From Rhodobacterales bacterium (lineage in GTDB: Bacteria; Pseudomonadota; Alphaproteobacteria; Rhodobacterales; Rhodobacteraceae), in the NCBI GenBank assembly GCA_009993005.1, contig JAACUH010000068.1:1-55970 (forward strand): a stretch of 55,970 bases of DNA, read 5' to 3'. Below, piece after piece: positions 1-9,149 of the stretch (within the stretch, counting starts at the first letter, position 1; every line of letters starts with the position of its first letter). Below the pieces are notes generated by a model. That model was not told the DNA's origin. It saw only the letters and a program-made list of their open reading frames with translations, and did no database searches. The position numbers and the translations under genes are program-made.

Positions 1-1961
1 TGGCCCGGTTGCTGGCCCGGCTGCTGTTGGCCCGGGTTGAATTGCTCTTGCAGATCGCGGAACGCCTGATCGCTCAGATCCTGCTGTTCGCGCAGCGTGT
101 CCTGCAGGTCCTGCATCGACTGCTGGCCCGGCGTGCGCGGCCCGTTGCCTGTGCCGTCGTCCTCGGTGATGCGCAGGTTCTCCATCAGCTGGTTGAGCTG
201 GTCCATCAGCTCTGCCGCTTCGGCCATGCGGCCCTCTTCCATCAGTTGCTGGATGCGGTCCATCAGCGCCTGGATCTCGTCCTGCGTGACGCGCATCGTG
301 TCCTGTTGGGCGCTTTGCGGCTCGTCCGGCCCGCCTTCGCCGCGTTCAGGATTCTGCGCCAGCATGTTCAGGTAATCATCCGTCGCCTCGCGCAATTCCT
401 GCATCAGCTCGGCGATCTCGGCATCGCTGGCGCCATTGCGCATCGCCTCTGACAGACGTTCCTGCGCGCGCCGCAGCCGCTCGCGCGCATCCGCGAGCGT
501 GCCATCCTCGAGCTGGATCGCCAGATCCCACAGCGCCTGCGCGATCTCGTCCTGTTCCGCGTCCGACATCCCGTCGCGCGCCAGCGCCTCGAGCCGGCGC
601 AAGGTCACGCTGAGCCGCAGATAGGTGGTCTGGTTGGTAAAGATATCCTCGGGCCGGTGCGACACCGCGCGCAGCACCATCAACACGCGGCGGGCATTGT
701 CCTTGGACCACAGGAGGTCGCGCCGCTGCTCCACGACGGCCCGCGCCATCGGCTGGAAAAACCGCCGCCCCGGCAGGACCATCGCCTGCGGCGCGCTGTC
801 GCCGGTCTGCCCGGCCGCATCCTGCGCGCTCAGGGTGACGATCACCGGCAGGTTGGCAAAGGGATGCTGGCTGAAGTCGTCGATCAGCCGCTCTTCGAAA
901 TCGCTGCGGTCGCCGGAAAAGGGCAGCGGCAGGTCGATCACGATCGCCTCGCGCGGGTCGGGGTCGGTGGCCAGCCCATGCGCCCGCGAAACGGCGGCCA
1001 GATCGAGCGCGATGGTCGCCTGCCCGGCCACAACGCCGAAATCGTCGGTTGCACGAAAGGGCTGCGACATCTGCCCTTCGGCATCTGCCTCGACGGGCCC
1101 GGTGAGCTCGACCGCGGGCGGCAGGTCGGGGATCACGCTGACCCGCCAGGACGCGCCTCCCTCGCCCGCGACCGCCAGCGTGCCATCGCGGGTGACGGCA
1201 AAGCTCTGTTGTGGCTCTGTCGCGGCGGGGATCTCGCCGGTGCGGCCCGAGACCGTCTCCTCCACGCGCAGCGCACCGACCTCGCCATAAAGGCGCAGCG
1301 TGACCACCGACCCGACCGGCAGGCTCAGCGCGCCGGGCGGGATATCAGCGAGATAGAGCGCGGGGCGCCCGGTGTAGGACGGCGGGGTGATCCAGCCTTC
1401 CCAGACCGGCCCGACCTCTGCAATCGCCTGCCCGTCGCCTTGCCCGATGGCCTCGACCTCGCCCACGCGCCACAGCGTCCCGAACAGCAGCGCCACGAGG
1501 AAGAACAGCAGCGCCGAATAGCGCAGACCGTAAGGGTCGCGCGCCGACAGCCGCAGGTCGGGCTCGACCGCGCGCGCCTGCCGCGTGCGCGCCTCCATCC
1601 GGGCCAGATGCGCGCGCCACACCGCTTCGGACGCCGCATCGCCGCTGCCGATGGCCTGGCTGTCGGCAATCGCGGCAATCGGCCGCCCCGGCAGCGCGGC
1701 ATCAACCCGTGCCAGCGCCTCGCCCTGCGAGGGCCAGCGGAACCCGCGCAGGCCCCAGACCAGCGCGCCCAGCCCGGCCGCGACGGACCCCACGACATAG
1801 AACCAGAACGCCTCGAGAGACATCAGCGGCAGCCAGCCCATCAGGACCGGCACCATCACCAGCGCCACCACGACCCAAAGCGGCCAGAACGCCCGCACCA
1901 CACGCTCGGCCACAAGGCCCGCATGGGTCAGCATCACCGGAAGGCGCAGATGCGACGGCAT
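1..1961 (-). CDS. TIGR02302 (DUF4175) membrane protein, 3' part off window
   Basis: This long minus-strand reading frame stays open from about 1961 to the left edge, so the C-terminus lies outside the window. The N-terminus holds hydrophobic segments near residues 15-65 (FWPLWVVVALVMVPVLMGW), then another after about residue 140 (ALLFFLVALLFG). A large extracytoplasmic region with Ig-like stretches follows. The end seen here is rich in Glu and Gln with repeated helical heptads and PGQQ repeats. Order, composition and position next to lysA fit the TIGR02302 family, a conserved alphaproteobacterial protein of unknown function. I chose the ATG at 1961; a CTG at 1979, behind AGGGAG, is an alternative because the ATG has no good ribosome-binding site. 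The Gln/Pro-rich tail probably continues past base 1. Confidence 0.85.
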   Translation of the reverse strand, partial: MPSHLRLPVMLTHAGLVAERVVRAFWPLWVVVALVMVPVLMGWLPLMSLEAFWFYVVGSVAAGLGALVWGLRGFRWPSQGEALARVDAALPGRPIAAIADSQAIGSGDAASEAVWRAHLARMEARTRQARAVEPDLRLSARDPYGLRYSALLFFLVALLFGTLWRVGEVEAIGQGDGQAIAEVGPVWEGWITPPSYTGRPALYLADIPPGALSLPVGSVVTLRLYGEVGALRVEETVSGRTGEIPAATEPQQSFAVTRDGTLAVAGEGGASWRVSVIPDLPPAVELTGPVEADAEGQMSQPFRATDDFGVVAGQATIALDLAAVSRAHGLATDPDPREAIVIDLPLPFSGDRSDFEERLIDDFSQHPFANLPVIVTLSAQDAAGQTGDSAPQAMVLPGRRFFQPMARAVVEQRRDLLWSKDNARRVLMVLRAVSHRPEDIFTNQTTYLRLSVTLRRLEALARDGMSDAEQDEIAQALWDLAIQLEDGTLADARERLRRAQERLSEAMRNGASDAEIAELMQELREATDDYLNMLAQNPERGEGGPDEPQSAQQDTMRVTQDEIQALMDRIQQLMEEGRMAEAAELMDQLNQLMENLRITEDDGTGNGPRTPGQQSMQDLQDTLREQQDLSDQAFRDLQEQFNPGQQQPGQQPG

Positions 1962-2019
1962 ATCCGGGCGTTGGGTCAGCGGGTGTCTCCCTTGTCTCTC
2001 ATGCACGGATATAGGGCGG

Positions 2020-3285
2020 CTACAGCCACGCGGGTATGCTATCGCGCGAAATCATCTCGTCATAGGTGGGTCTTGCGCGGATAACCGCGAATTGATCCCC
2101 GCTGACAAGCACTTCCGGCACCAGCAGCCGCGAGTTGTATTCGCTGGCCATCACCGCGCCATAAGCCCCGGCAGAGCGGAACGCGACCAGGTCGCCGGCC
2201 GCCAGCGGCGGCATCGGCCGGGCGCGGGCAAAGGTGTCGCCCGTCTCGCAGATCGGCCCGACGATGTCATAGGGGCGCTGCTCCACCCCGGCGACAGGCT
2301 CGACCAGCGGGACGATATCGTGATGCGCATCATACATCGCCGGGCGGATCAGGTCGTTCATCGCGGCGTCGAGGATGAGAAAATCGCGCCCCTCGCCCGA
2401 TTTCACATAGATCACCTCGCTCAGCAGCAGGCCCGCGTTCCCGGCGATCAGCCGCCCCGGCTCGATCTCGATCTCGCAGCCCAGATGGCCCAGCGTCTGC
2501 CGGATCATCGCGCCATATTCCGCCGGCAGCGGCGGCGCCTCGTTCGACCGCGTATAGGGGATGCCCAGGCCCCCACCGAGGTCGAGCCGCGTGATCGCGT
2601 GCCCATCCGCGCGCAACTGCGCGGTCAACTCCGCCACCTTGGCATAGGCCGCTGCAAAGGGTGCCAGCGTGGTGAGCTGCGAGCCGATATGCACGTCGAT
2701 CCCCACCACCCGCAGGCCGGGCAGGGCGGCCGCCATCGCAAAGACGGCGCGCGCGCGGGAGATGGGGATGCCGAACTTGTTCTCCGACTTGCCAGTGGCG
2801 ATCTTGGCATGGGTCTGCGCATCGACATCCGGGTTCACCCGGATCGTGATCGGCGCCGTGACACCCAGCGCCACCGCCACCTCCGACAGCGCCTCCATCT
2901 CGGGCTCGCTCTCCACGTTGAACTGCCGGATGCCGCCGGAGAGCGCGGTGTGCATCTCGGCCCGCGTCTTGCCCACGCCGGAAAACACGATGCGCGCACC
3001 CGGCACGCCCGCCGCCCGCGCGCGCAGGTATTCGCCGCCCGACACCACATCCATCCCCGCGCCGGCATCGCCCAACAGCTTGAGCACGGCGATGTTGCTC
3101 AGCGATTTCATCGCGAAACAGACGAGGTGGTCGATCCCCGCCAGCGCCTGGTCGAACAGGTCGAAATGGCGCAAGAGCGTCGCCGCCGAATAAACATAGG
3201 CGGGCGTGCCGACCGCGCGCGCGATCTCGGCGAGGGCCACGTCCTCGGCCCAGAGCTGCCCGTCCCGATAGAGGAAATGATCCAT
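2020..3285 (-). CDS. lysA: Diaminopimelate decarboxylase
   Basis: LysA decarboxylates meso-diaminopimelate to L-lysine, the last step of the DAP pathway, in the cytosol. The protein is 421 aa, the normal size. It is a fold-type III PLP enzyme: the Schiff-base lysine is K60 in CFAMKS, the barrel contains HIGSQ and the glycine-rich phosphate loop GGGLGIPY, and the C-terminal domain carries EPGR and the substrate-binding CETGDTF. The ATG at 3285 gives the usual MDHFLYRDGQL start. It is transcribed in the same direction as the genes up to argH, and the lysA-argH neighbourhood is common in Rhodobacterales. Confidence 0.97.
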   Translation of the reverse strand: MDHFLYRDGQLWAEDVALAEIARAVGTPAYVYSAATLLRHFDLFDQALAGIDHLVCFAMKSLSNIAVLKLLGDAGAGMDVVSGGEYLRARAAGVPGARIVFSGVGKTRAEMHTALSGGIRQFNVESEPEMEALSEVAVALGVTAPITIRVNPDVDAQTHAKIATGKSENKFGIPISRARAVFAMAAALPGLRVVGIDVHIGSQLTTLAPFAAAYAKVAELTAQLRADGHAITRLDLGGGLGIPYTRSNEAPPLPAEYGAMIRQTLGHLGCEIEIEPGRLIAGNAGLLLSEVIYVKSGEGRDFLILDAAMNDLIRPAMYDAHHDIVPLVEPVAGVEQRPYDIVGPICETGDTFARARPMPPLAAGDLVAFRSAGAYGAVMASEYNSRLLVPEVLVSGDQFAVIRARPTYDEMISRDSIPAWL

Positions 3286-3327
3286 CCCTGTCCCCGCGCG
3301 CCGCGCTCAAAGCGGCGCGCGCGTCCC

Positions 3328-3362
3328 CCCTTCATCTTGCCAAAAATATCCTCGCCGAAGGC
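3328..3362. repeat. Dispersed intergenic repeat, GATATTTTTGGCAAGATGAAG subtype
   Basis: Read on the minus strand this is GCCTTCGGCGAGGATATTTTTGGC followed by AAGATGAAGGG. It is nearly the same as the copy at 29713-29746 and shares the GCC-CCGGCGGG core with copies at 9150, 14174, 14219 and 16478. It sits between the lysA start and the upstream DUF2834 gene. Function unknown; such repeats are common in intergenic DNA of this bacterial group. Confidence 0.75.
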
Positions 3363-3371
3363 TCCGCACCC

Positions 3372-3704
3372 TCAACCCGCGTCCGCGCCGGGCCCATGGC
3401 GACCGCGCAGGAAAAGGTAAAGCGGCAGCCCACAGCTCACCCCGATGCAGAATGTCGCGGGCACGGCCAGCAGCCCCAGCCAGTCGCGCTTGCGCAGGCA
3501 TTCCGCCAGCACCCAGACCGTCAGGGTGATCGCCGCGATGGTCAGATCCCAGGTCAGCCCGGTGGTCGAGGCATTGACATACCAGGCTGCGATCAGCCCG
3601 CCCAGGCCGGTGCCGGTCTCGCGCATGTAGCTGACGAACCAGTACATCGGATGCACCGCCCCCCAGACCGCAAGCGCGAGCCAGACCATCCGCAACGGCG
3701 CCAT
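3372..3704 (-). CDS. DUF2834 family membrane protein
   Basis: A 110-aa protein of unknown function with about three hydrophobic segments: residues 3-20, 40-62 (TTGLTWDLTIAAITLTVWVL) and 72-95. The pattern of an N-terminal WGAVHPMYWF, a central NASTTGLTWDL and a C-terminal VGVS-like GVSCGLPLYLFLR matches the DUF2834 family. The ATG at 3704 overlaps the TGA of the upstream lipoprotein gene by one base (TGATG), so the two are probably translationally coupled. An upstream in-frame ATG would lengthen the protein, but only with low-complexity Arg-rich sequence antisense to argH, so it was rejected. Confidence 0.75.
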   Translation of the reverse strand: MAPLRMVWLALAVWGAVHPMYWFVSYMRETGTGLGGLIAAWYVNASTTGLTWDLTIAAITLTVWVLAECLRKRDWLGLLAVPATFCIGVSCGLPLYLFLRGRHGPGADAG

Positions 3705-3802
3705 CACTGCGCCCCCTGCGTGGCGACCGGGCGCAGCGGCGCGCCATCCGCGCCGCAGGCAGCGAGCGCCACCAGAAACCCCAGTGCGATCAATGCTTTC
3801 AT
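3704..3802 (-). CDS. Very small predicted lipoprotein (32 aa)
   Basis: A short reading frame linking argH and the DUF2834 gene. The peptide begins [20 protein letters not shown]: a lysine, a hydrophobic stretch and a lipobox (LAAC, Cys16), then only 16 residues ending TQGAQ. Its ATG overlaps the argH stop (ATGA) and its own stop overlaps the next start (TGATG), which strongly supports real translation. Small lipoproteins next to argH or lysA (for example LptM/YifL in enterobacteria, beside dapF/cyaY) are a known type, and LptM assists LptD maturation. Equivalence to LptM is only an inference. It is too short for most gene finders. Confidence 0.75.
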   Translation of the reverse strand: MKALIALGFLVALAACGADGAPLRPVATQGAQ

Positions 3803-5193
3803 CCCAAAGCCTCCTGCCAGCGGGCCACCTGCGCGCGCACCTGCGCGGGCGCGGTGCCGCCGTAGGACATGCGGCTCGCGACCGAGTTTTCAACACCCAG
3901 CACATCGAACACCGCCGCCGTGATCCCCGCATGGACGCCCTGCATCTGCGCCAGCGTCAGGTCGGGCAGGTCACAGCCCTGCGCCTCGGCCAGCGCCACC
4001 AGCGCGCCCGTCACATGATGCGCCTCGCGGAACGGCAGGCCCAGCGCGCGCACCAGCCAGTCGGCCAGGTCGGTCGCGGTGGAAAACCCGGTCGCGGCGG
4101 CGGCGCGCAGCACCTCGCGGTTGGCGGTCATGTCGCCCACCATGCCCGTCATCGCGGCCAGCGCCAGCATGTAGTTGTCGGCCGCGTCGAACACCTGTTC
4201 CTTGTCCTCCTGCATGTCCTTGGAATAGGTCAGCGGCAGCCCCTTCATCACCGTCATCAGCGCGACGTTGGCACCGAAAATCCGTCCGATCTTGGCGCGG
4301 ATCAGCTCTGCCGCGTCCGGATTGCGCTTTTGCGGCATGATCGACGACCCGGTGGACCAGCGGTCAGACATCCGCACGAAACGGAACTGCGCCGAAGACC
4401 AGATCACCAGCTCTTCGGCCAGCCGCGACAGATGCATCGCGCCGATGCTGGCGGCGGCCAGGAACTCGAGCGCAAAGTCGCGGTCGCTGACCGCATCGAG
4501 CGAATTGCCCATCGGCGCGTCAAAGCCCAGCGCACTGGCCGTCATGTGCCGGTCGATGGCAAAGGACGTGCCGGCGAGCGCGGCGGCCCCCAGTGGCGAG
4601 ACATTCATCCGCCGCCGCGCATCGGCAAAGCGACCCCTGTCGCGCGCCAGCATCTCGACATAGGCGAGCATGTGGTGCCCCCATGTCACCGGCTGGGCGA
4701 CTTGCAGGTGGGTAAAGCCCGGCATCACCCAGTCCGCGCCCGCATCGGCCTGCGCCACCAGCGCGCGCATCAGCCCGGCCAGCGCCGCATCGACCGCATC
4801 GCATTGCTCGCGCACCCAGAGCCGGAAATCGACCGCCACCTGGTCGTTGCGCGACCGCGCCGTGTGCAGCCGCCCGGCGGGCTCTCCGATGACCTCTTTC
4901 AGACGCGCCTCCACATTCATGTGAATATCCTCGAGCGCGGTGGAAAAGGCGAAATCGCCCGCCTCGATCTCTGACAAGACCGTGAGCAGGCCTTCCCGGA
5001 TCGCCTGCGCGTCGCTACCCTCGATGATGCCTGTGGCGGCGAGCATCGCCGCATGGGCCTGCGACCCCGCGATGTCCTGCCGGGCGAGCCGCCGGTCGAA
5101 CCCGATCGAGGCGTTGATCGCCTCCATGATCGCGTCCGGCCCCGCGGCAAAGCGTCCGCCCCACATTGCATTCGAAGCGGTTTTGTCAGACAT
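3799..5193 (-). CDS. argH: Argininosuccinate lyase
   Basis: ArgH cleaves argininosuccinate to arginine and fumarate, the last step of arginine synthesis, as a cytosolic homotetramer of the fumarase/aspartase superfamily. The superfamily signature [12 protein letters not shown] is intact, as are the N-terminal [11 protein letters not shown] and the [14 protein letters not shown] region. I start at 5193 ([13 protein letters not shown], 464 aa) rather than the in-frame ATG at 5211, because the family begins a few residues before MWGGRF. The start codon is only 29 bp from that of the divergent tlpA gene. Confidence 0.96.
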   Translation of the reverse strand: MSDKTASNAMWGGRFAAGPDAIMEAINASIGFDRRLARQDIAGSQAHAAMLAATGIIEGSDAQAIREGLLTVLSEIEAGDFAFSTALEDIHMNVEARLKEVIGEPAGRLHTARSRNDQVAVDFRLWVREQCDAVDAALAGLMRALVAQADAGADWVMPGFTHLQVAQPVTWGHHMLAYVEMLARDRGRFADARRRMNVSPLGAAALAGTSFAIDRHMTASALGFDAPMGNSLDAVSDRDFALEFLAAASIGAMHLSRLAEELVIWSSAQFRFVRMSDRWSTGSSIMPQKRNPDAAELIRAKIGRIFGANVALMTVMKGLPLTYSKDMQEDKEQVFDAADNYMLALAAMTGMVGDMTANREVLRAAAATGFSTATDLADWLVRALGLPFREAHHVTGALVALAEAQGCDLPDLTLAQMQGVHAGITAAVFDVLGVENSVASRMSYGGTAPAQVRAQVARWQEALG

Positions 5194-5222
5194 GCAGCAA
5201 GTCCCGGCCAAGGTGAGATGAC

Positions 5223-5828
5223 ATGAAAAAGATCCTTCCTGCCTTGGCAGTCGCGGCTGTCGGCATTGCCCTAGGCCTATACTTTGCCTTTGGCGCGGTT
5301 TCCAGCCCGGACGCGGTCGCGGGCGGCCCGGCGATCGACACCGCCCCGCTGCAGGCCCTGCGCGAAGGCGACATGCGCAAACTGGCCCTGCACGAGGTGC
5401 CGCAGCGCGGGTCCGAGGTTGCCTTTACCGGCGCGGACGGCAGTGAGATGACGCTCGCCGCCTATCAGGGTCAGGTGGTGCTGGTTAATTTCTGGGCGAC
5501 CTGGTGCGCGCCCTGCCGGGTCGAGATGCCGCATCTGTCAGCCCTGCAGGCGGCGATGGGCGGCGCCGATTTCCAGGTCGTCACCATCGCCACCGGCCGC
5601 AACGACCCCGCCGCAATCACGCGGTTTCTGGCCGAGATCGGCGTGGACAACCTGCCGCTGCACAGCGACCCGCAACAGCGCCTCGCCGCGGATATGGGCG
5701 TTCTGGGCCTGCCGGTGAGCCTGCTGCTCGACCGCGCCGGGCGCGAGGTCGGCCGCCTGCAGGGCGAGGCCGACTGGAACAGCGCCAGCGCGCAGGCAAT
5801 CATCGCCGCGCTGGTGGCGGCAAACTGA
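5223..5828 (+). CDS. tlpA: TlpA-family thiol:disulfide reductase, membrane-anchored
   Basis: A 201-aa thioredoxin-fold protein with an N-terminal uncleaved signal anchor (residues 4-25, [21 protein letters not shown]) and a periplasmic domain. The active site is WATWCAPC, with Cys95 and Cys98. TlpA proteins reduce periplasmic targets, notably cytochrome oxidase Cu-A subunits and Sco proteins in alphaproteobacteria; the exact partner here is unknown. The ATG at 5223 has no strong Shine-Dalgarno sequence but GGTGAG lies just upstream. The gene is divergent from argH with only 29 bp between start codons, so its promoter must overlap argH. Confidence 0.93.
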   Translation: MKKILPALAVAAVGIALGLYFAFGAVSSPDAVAGGPAIDTAPLQALREGDMRKLALHEVPQRGSEVAFTGADGSEMTLAAYQGQVVLVNFWATWCAPCRVEMPHLSALQAAMGGADFQVVTIATGRNDPAAITRFLAEIGVDNLPLHSDPQQRLAADMGVLGLPVSLLLDRAGREVGRLQGEADWNSASAQAIIAALVAAN

Positions 5829-5859
5829 CCCCGGGTAAGGTTTTCCGTCCTATGGCGAC

Positions 5860-5902
5860 CTGACGCTCCGTGTCAGTCTGGAGAGGCCCGATATTTCCGG
5901 GC
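5860..5902 (+). other. Two small hairpins in the leader of the peptidase gene
   Basis: The 100-bp gap between tlpA and the next gene contains two stem-loops: CTGAC (5860-5864) with GTCAG (5872-5876), and GCCCG (5886-5890) with CGGGC (5898-5902). Neither is followed by a T run, so they are not classic terminators. They could shape the 5' untranslated region of the peptidase gene. The stems are short. Confidence 0.3.
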
Positions 5903-5928
5903 GTTCCCCTGCAACCGGAGTATTTCAG

Positions 5929-6633
5929 ATGACGATTCTCGACGTTCAAAAGGCACTTTCCGCCGCCGGCTTCGACCCCGGCCCGCTCGATGGTGTCATG
6001 GGTCCGCGCACCCGTGCCGCGATCATCGCCTACCAGCGCGCCAAGGGACTGGAGCCTGACGGTATCGTCGGCCCGATCACCCGTGCGGCGCTGCTGGGTG
6101 TTGCGAACGGCCCCGCGCAACCGGCCCAGTCCATTCCGCTCGACATGCCCTGGCTGATCGAGGCGGCACGCCTGCGCGGCCTGCGCGAAGAGCCCGGCTC
6201 GGCCAACAACCCCATCATCATGAACTGGGCACACGCGCTGGGCGCCCCCTTTTCAGGAGATGAGGTGCCGTGGTGCGGCCTCTTTGTCGCGCATTGCGTC
6301 GCCTCGACCCTGCCGGATGACCCGTTGCCGACCAATATCCTCGGCGCGCGGCAATGGCTCAAATTCGGCAGACAGGCCCGTCCGCAGCTTGGTGCCATTC
6401 TGGTGTTCTGGCGTGGCAGCCCGACCGACTGGAAAGGGCATGTGGGGCTCTACTGGGCGCAGGACGACACGCATTATCATGTGTTGGGTGGCAACCAGTC
6501 GAACGCGGTTTCGATCACGCGGATCGCCCGCAACCGCCTTCTCGACGCGCGCTGGCCCGCCACGCAGGCGGTGCAGAACATCGCGCGCGTCGCCTCGCCC
6601 GCAGGCGTGCTGGTCTCGGTCAACGAAGCCTGA
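5929..6633 (+). CDS. TIGR02594-type peptidase with peptidoglycan-binding domain
   Basis: A 234-aa cytoplasmic-looking protein without signal peptide. Residues 1-57 are a PG-binding-1 domain (DVQKALSAAGFDPGPLDGVM, then GPRTRAAIIAYQ and DGIVGPITRAAL). Residues 72-220 resemble the TIGR02594/CHAP-NlpC-like papain-fold hydrolases found in phage lysins: probable catalytic Cys116 in EVPWCGLFVAHC and His171 in KGHVGLYW, followed by LGGNQSN. It would cut peptidoglycan peptides. With no signal peptide it needs a holin, lysis, or another export route to reach the wall. No phage genes flank it, so it is probably a domesticated lysin or a house-keeping enzyme. The ATG at 5929 starts directly on the PG-binding domain. 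Confidence 0.85.
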   Translation: MTILDVQKALSAAGFDPGPLDGVMGPRTRAAIIAYQRAKGLEPDGIVGPITRAALLGVANGPAQPAQSIPLDMPWLIEAARLRGLREEPGSANNPIIMNWAHALGAPFSGDEVPWCGLFVAHCVASTLPDDPLPTNILGARQWLKFGRQARPQLGAILVFWRGSPTDWKGHVGLYWAQDDTHYHVLGGNQSNAVSITRIARNRLLDARWPATQAVQNIARVASPAGVLVSVNEA

Positions 6634-6639
6634 TCGCGG

Positions 6640-7587
6640 CTAGAACCTGACCTCGGCCATCACCGCACGGTGGTCCGAGGGCCAGGGATCTACGGCGAGG
6701 TCGGTGCGCGGCCCGGTCTCGCCCACGATCCAGGCGTCCTGCACCGCGAGCCCTGCGGCCCGGCCCAGCACAAAGTCGATGCGGTCGGGGTGGTCATCCT
6801 CGGCCGTCTCGTCATACATCGGCGTCCAGGTATAGGCCGGCCGCGCCACCGGGTCGGGATGCACGGCGCGGTAGGCATCGACAAAGCCCTCCGCCTCGAG
6901 CGTGGCTGTGGTGGGCCACATCACCGCGAGCCGCTTTTGCCCGGCGGCAACGGCAGCCTCGGTCCAGTCATGGCCCGAGGGTTCGTTGAAATCGCCGGTG
7001 ACAAAGACCGCATCGGCGCCCTCTGCCGCCACCATCGCCTCGGCCAGCAGCGCGAGCGCGGGCCCGCGCGTTTCGCGCGCCCAGATCACCGCATCCTCGG
7101 CGTTGTCCACAAAGGGTGCCGGGCCGTATTCGATGCCCATGATCTGGTAGGGCTGGTAGGGTTCGTCATCCAGGTGGACGTTGAACAGCCAGACCCTGCG
7201 CCCCTCCACGTCGATCGCGACGCCCAGATCATGCGGTGCTGTGGCGGTGATGGGAAAGCGGCTCAGGATGCCATTGGCCCAGAGCGCGACATTCTCCGTC
7301 TCCTGTTCGTGGTAGTGATACCCCAGCGCCGCGGCCAGCGCGGGCCCGACCGATGGGCCGGCAGCGGGGCAATACTCGGCCGAGCAATCCGCGCTTTCGA
7401 GCCGCGTTTCCTGCAACCCGATGATGTCGGCATTGGCCGCGCGCAGCACCGCGAGCGTCTCGTCGATGGGCTTGTCCGCATTGCCGCCGCCGCCCCAGAT
7501 GTTGAAGCTCATCACCCGCAACGTGGTATCCGCCAGCACCGGAAGCGGCGATGCAATCACACCAATCGCAATGATCATCACGCGCAT
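6640..7587 (-). CDS. Secreted endonuclease/exonuclease/phosphatase-family protein
   Basis: A 315-aa EEP-fold hydrolase. A signal peptide is visible (MRVMIIAIGVIASPLPVLA before DTTLRV), so the protein is exported. The domain has the family landmarks: MSFNIWGGG near the start (metal-binding Asn), LQETR (catalytic Glu), TGDFNEP (Asp/Asn pair) and a final SDHRAV (Asp-His). Substrate could be DNA, phosphoinositide-like lipids or other phosphodiesters; the sequence does not decide. The ATG at 7587 lies 5 bases after an AGGAGG-like site (GGAGG), which fixes the start. It is convergent with the peptidase gene, with only 6 bp between them. Confidence 0.9.
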   Translation of the reverse strand: MRVMIIAIGVIASPLPVLADTTLRVMSFNIWGGGGNADKPIDETLAVLRAANADIIGLQETRLESADCSAEYCPAAGPSVGPALAAALGYHYHEQETENVALWANGILSRFPITATAPHDLGVAIDVEGRRVWLFNVHLDDEPYQPYQIMGIEYGPAPFVDNAEDAVIWARETRGPALALLAEAMVAAEGADAVFVTGDFNEPSGHDWTEAAVAAGQKRLAVMWPTTATLEAEGFVDAYRAVHPDPVARPAYTWTPMYDETAEDDHPDRIDFVLGRAAGLAVQDAWIVGETGPRTDLAVDPWPSDHRAVMAEVRF

Positions 7588-7649
7588 CGCCGCCTCCTGT
7601 GTTTTCACCTCTGAGACGATAGCGCCCGCGTGCAACGGTCGCGTGACGC

Positions 7650-8219
7650 TCAGGCGCGCCCGGCTGTGGGCGACAGGCTCACCGGGTCGATGCCCAGCGA
7701 TTTCAGCGCAGCCGCCCATTTATGCTCATGCGCGCGGCCAAAGAGGATGTCGTGGCGCGCATCGCAGGTGAGCCAGCCATTGCGCGCGATCTCGCTCTCG
7801 ATCTGGCCTGGCCCCCAGCCCGCATAGCCCAGCGCCAGCATCGAGGACGCGGGCCCGCCGCCTGCCGCAATTTCCTCCAGCACGTCGAGCGTGGCGGTGA
7901 GCGAGATCCCGGCATCCACCTTCAGCGTCGCAGGCCCGCCCGCATAGTCGGCCGAATGCAGCACAAAGCCACGCCCACCCTCGACCGGGCCGCCGAAATG
8001 CACGCGGATGTCGCGCAGCCCCGGCCCCGGCGTGATGCCGAGCTGCTCCAGCAACTCGGCGAATCGCACCTCGGGCGTGGGCTTGTTCACGATCAGCCCC
8101 ATCGCCCCCTCGGGGCTATGCGCGCACATGTAGATCACGCTGCGCGCAAAACGCGGATCGCCCATGCCGGGCATGGCGATGAGAAGCTTGCCGGTCAGAT
8201 CGGCGGGTTGCGGTTCCAT
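7650..8219 (-). CDS. YqgE/AlgH family protein (UPF0301)
   Basis: A 189-aa conserved cytosolic protein of unclear biochemical role. Family landmarks are present: [21 protein letters not shown] at the start, then [20 protein letters not shown] and the C-terminal [20 protein letters not shown] and ALKSLGIDP. AlgH was named from alginate regulation in Pseudomonas, but that role is not established generally. The ATG at 8219 ([10 protein letters not shown]) was chosen; longer frames upstream are proline/arginine-rich noise overlapping the divergent gene's leader. It is divergent from the DsbD-like gene, 105 bp apart. Confidence 0.92.
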   Translation of the reverse strand: MEPQPADLTGKLLIAMPGMGDPRFARSVIYMCAHSPEGAMGLIVNKPTPEVRFAELLEQLGITPGPGLRDIRVHFGGPVEGGRGFVLHSADYAGGPATLKVDAGISLTATLDVLEEIAAGGGPASSMLALGYAGWGPGQIESEIARNGWLTCDARHDILFGRAHEHKWAAALKSLGIDPVSLSPTAGRA

Positions 8220-8324
8220 CCCCCGATGATGTGATGCAGGCCCGCCACGCGCAAGGGGGCGCTCACCGCGCTTTCGCGGCAACGTGACTTCCCATTTCAG
8301 CGGCACTGCGGGACACAGGCTGCC

Positions 8325-9125
8325 ATGAAACCCCTGATCCTGATCGCCGCCCTCGCTACCCTTGCCTCGACCCCGGCCCTTGCCGGGCCGCCCGAGGATA
8401 TCGTGCAGCTCGACGTGCTGCCCGGCTGGACCACGGCGGATGGCACCCATATGGCCGCAATCCGCCTGACCCTTGCGCCGGGCTGGAAGACCTATTGGCG
8501 CGCGCCCGGCGATGCCGGCATCCCCCCCGCCTTTGGCTGGCAGGGCTCACAGAACATCGCCGCCGCACAGTTCCACTGGCCGGTGCCGCAGGTCTTTGAC
8601 CAGAACGGAATGCGCTCGATCGGCTACGCGGGTCAGGTGGTGATCCCGGTCGAACTCACGCCCGTCCGGCCCGGTGGGCCGCTGCAAATGGCGGGTGAGG
8701 TCGATCTGGGCGTGTGCCACGACATCTGCGTGCCGGTGCGCCTTCAGTTCGACGCGGTCCTGCCCGCCGCAGGCGGTCGCGACGCGGCCATCGTCTCGGC
8801 CCTCGTCGATCAACCGCTGACCGAGGCCGAAGCCGGCGTCGGCACCGTCACCTGCACGCTGGCCACCAGTGAGGCAGGCCTGTGGCTGACCGCCACCCTG
8901 ACCCTGCCGTCCACCGGTGGGGATGAGGTCGTGGTGATCGAAACCGCCGATCCGCAGGTCTGGGTGTCAGAGGCCGCGACCTCCCGCGCGGGCGGCACGC
9001 TGACCGCCACCGCAGAGCTTGTCCATGCGACAGGCGGCGCGATCACCCTCGACCGCAGTGCGCTGCGCATCACCGTGCTGGGCCGCGACCGCGCCGTCGA
9101 TATCACCGGCTGCACCGCCGGCTGA
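8325..9125 (+). CDS. Periplasmic DsbD N-terminal-domain-like protein
   Basis: A 266-aa exported protein with a clear signal peptide ([20 protein letters not shown]). It resembles the DsbD alpha domain family (PF11412): [23 protein letters not shown] and the redox pair in GVCHDICVP (Cys-x3-Cys), the place where DsbD-N carries its exchange cysteines. It stands alone, without the DsbD beta membrane domain or the gamma thioredoxin domain. It is therefore likely a periplasmic thiol-exchange or metal/cytochrome maturation partner that receives electrons from another membrane protein. TlpA three genes upstream is a possible functional companion (inference). Confidence 0.85.
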   Translation: MKPLILIAALATLASTPALAGPPEDIVQLDVLPGWTTADGTHMAAIRLTLAPGWKTYWRAPGDAGIPPAFGWQGSQNIAAAQFHWPVPQVFDQNGMRSIGYAGQVVIPVELTPVRPGGPLQMAGEVDLGVCHDICVPVRLQFDAVLPAAGGRDAAIVSALVDQPLTEAEAGVGTVTCTLATSEAGLWLTATLTLPSTGGDEVVVIETADPQVWVSEAATSRAGGTLTATAELVHATGGAITLDRSALRITVLGRDRAVDITGCTAG

Positions 9126-9149
9126 CGGTCATAGCCGCAGACTGCCCCC

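Noticed and set aside
1-1300. Plus-strand frames at the left edge
   Set aside because: They are antisense to the TIGR02302 gene, whose frame is continuous and has recognisable membrane and Gln-rich regions.
3784-4974. Plus-strand frame antisense to argH
   Set aside because: No family features, His/Arg/Gln-rich, and it covers the complete, clearly genuine argH.
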